From: Botryotinia globosa
Lineage: Eukaryota > Ascomycota > Leotiomycetes > Helotiales > Sclerotiniaceae
Reading direction: 5' to 3'
Assembly: GCA_014898425.1 (NCBI GenBank)
Contig: RCSZ01000003.1
Location: 1,736,001 to 1,800,000, forward strand
Length of the DNA: 64,000 nt
The notes under the pieces are model-generated. The model did no database searches. It had not been told where the DNA came from and saw only the letters and a list, made by a program, of their open reading frames with translations. Every line of letters starts with the position of its first letter. Within the stretch, counting starts at the first letter, position 1. Both the position numbers and the translations under genes were made by a program. Positions 63,087-64,000 of the stretch are shown here, in pieces.

Positions 63087-63330
63087 TAAATACTAGATAA
63101 ATACTAGGTAAATACTAGGTAAATACTAGGTAAATACTAGGTAAATACTAGGCAAATACTAGGTAAATACTAGGTAAATACTAGATAAATACTAGATAAA
63201 TATTAGATAAATACTAAGTAAATACTAGATAAATACTAAGTAAATACTAGATAAATACTAAGTAAATACTAGATAAATACTAAATAAATACTAGGTAAAT
63301 ATTAGATAATAAATACTAAATAAATAGTAA
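63087..63330. repeat. 11-bp minisatellite (TAAATACTAGR), ~20 copies
   Basis: Tandem GTAAATACTAG/ATAAATACTAG units alternate between G and A at the first base, and the array decays at its right end. Confidence 0.93.
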
Positions 63331-63608
63331 ATACAAATCATAAATACTACATTACCTTTCTAATTGTGTTAATGATAATACTCGACAATCAGTATACTTC
63401 ACTTACCCTCGACTATCATTATAACACATTCGTATACTAGTATGGATACCTAGGTAGTACTGTACTCAAAACTCAAATACTCACTCTTCGAGTCTTTGTG
63501 ACATGAACACAAATTATGTTGAAGCCTGAATTGTGACGGGTGAAATAGAACCCGACATTTCTTTCTAGGGTGGCAGTGGCACACACTTGGAAACTCTTTA
63601 CTCCGTAC

Positions 63609-63680
63609 ACACACTCTGTACATGCATCACCTACTAGTACCTACCTCCTCACACTCACTCTGTACATGCATCACCTACCA
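63609..63680. repeat. Direct duplication of a 23-bp segment
   Basis: CACTCTGTACATGCATCACC followed by TAC occurs at 63609-63631 and again at about 63656-63678, just before the 10-bp array. Confidence 0.8.
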
Positions 63681-63788
63681 CCACTCACCACCACTCACCA
63701 CCACTCACCACCACTCACCACCACTCACCACCACTCACCACCACTCACCACCACTCACCACCACTCACCACCACTCACCACCACTCAC
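63678..63788. repeat. 10-bp minisatellite (CCACTCACCA), 11 copies
   Basis: The copies are perfect. Open frames through it encode only His/Pro/Leu/Thr repeats and are artefacts of the array. Confidence 0.95.
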
Positions 63789-64000
63789 TTTCCCATCTCT
63801 CGTGAAATAATAAAAGAGAGCTAAAAGCGCTATTTCTTTCCGTAAAAGGCTGGGCTGGGCTGGGCTGGGGTCACAGTCACACTCATCTTCCCCCCTCCCC
63901 CCTCCCCCGTTCACTTTCTCCCCAAATCAAATCATAATCCCAGTCATCCCAGTCATCCCAGTCTTTCCAGTCTTTCCAGTCTTTCCATTCCTTCCATCAC

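Larger units (their letters stand above)
60134..64000. other. Gene-poor region rich in simple repeats
   Basis: I see no gene. The plus strand from ~60570 to 61080 is G/T/A-rich with very little C. Tandem GGAGAT (60731-60755) and GTGAGAGG (60780-60803) arrays and a (GT)n run near 62293-62316 occur. The right end holds the 11-bp and 10-bp minisatellites listed separately, a (GGGCT)4 run at 63849-63869 and CAGTCTTTC-type repeats at 63940-63985. Stretches at 61850 and 62750 carry ACCTAGGTAG. Confidence 0.55.

Overview
The window reads as nuclear DNA of a filamentous ascomycete. The genes carry short introns (about 48-140 bp) with GTAAGT-like donors and CTAAC-type branch sites, the intergenic regions are long, and the 21.5-24.4 kb stretch is very AT-rich. 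The protein set fits a leotiomycete, and Botrytis/Sclerotinia-like is my best guess. That placement is inference from remembered protein families, not from a search. All exon structures below were spliced by hand from the sequence.

Layout. 1-6.7 kb holds no gene I can support. 6.7-12 kb carries a divergent pair: an MTC1-like protein (minus) and a zinc-knuckle/AT-hook nuclear protein (plus), sharing a 680-bp promoter region. 13.5-15.7 kb is a DHA2-type drug:H+ antiporter (minus). 17.1-18.7 kb is a LicD/Mnn4-like glycan phosphotransferase-family protein with seven exons, one of them only 10 nt (minus). 18.9-28.3 kb is repeat territory: (GA)n, a 363-bp (TTA)n tract, an AT-rich block with two nested non-autonomous DNA-transposon-like elements, coding relics, and a broken P450 gene. 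28.3-30.1 kb is an NCS1 purine/cytosine-type permease (plus). 30-35.6 kb is mostly non-coding but hides a two-exon gene for a 61-residue secreted cysteine-containing protein and one tentative membrane ORF. 35.6-43.3 kb is a gene cluster in the ordinary sense: CinA-like amidase (minus), an unknown 281-aa protein, a zinc-ribbon protein, and a DUR3 urea permease (all plus). 43.8-60.1 kb is gene-dense: a 1635-aa protein with a CorA-like membrane tail (minus), the SIN3 corepressor (minus), a secreted FAS1-domain protein (minus), and an Osm1-type fumarate reductase fused to cytochrome b5 (plus). 60.1-64 kb has no gene and is full of minisatellites and strand-asymmetric, C-poor DNA.

How the genes relate. 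There is no operon and no intact biosynthetic cluster. SIN3 is the housekeeping landmark. DUR3 and the NCS1 permease are both nitrogen-source importers 11 kb apart, and DUR3 has several GATA-factor-type sites upstream. The P450 relic next to other degenerate coding sequence may be the remains of a lost secondary-metabolism locus. The most unusual items are the large hydrolase-like/CorA-like fusion protein, two GC-AG introns supported by reading frame, the 10-nt microexon, the nested TIR elements with matching TTA and TA target duplications, and the small secreted protein.
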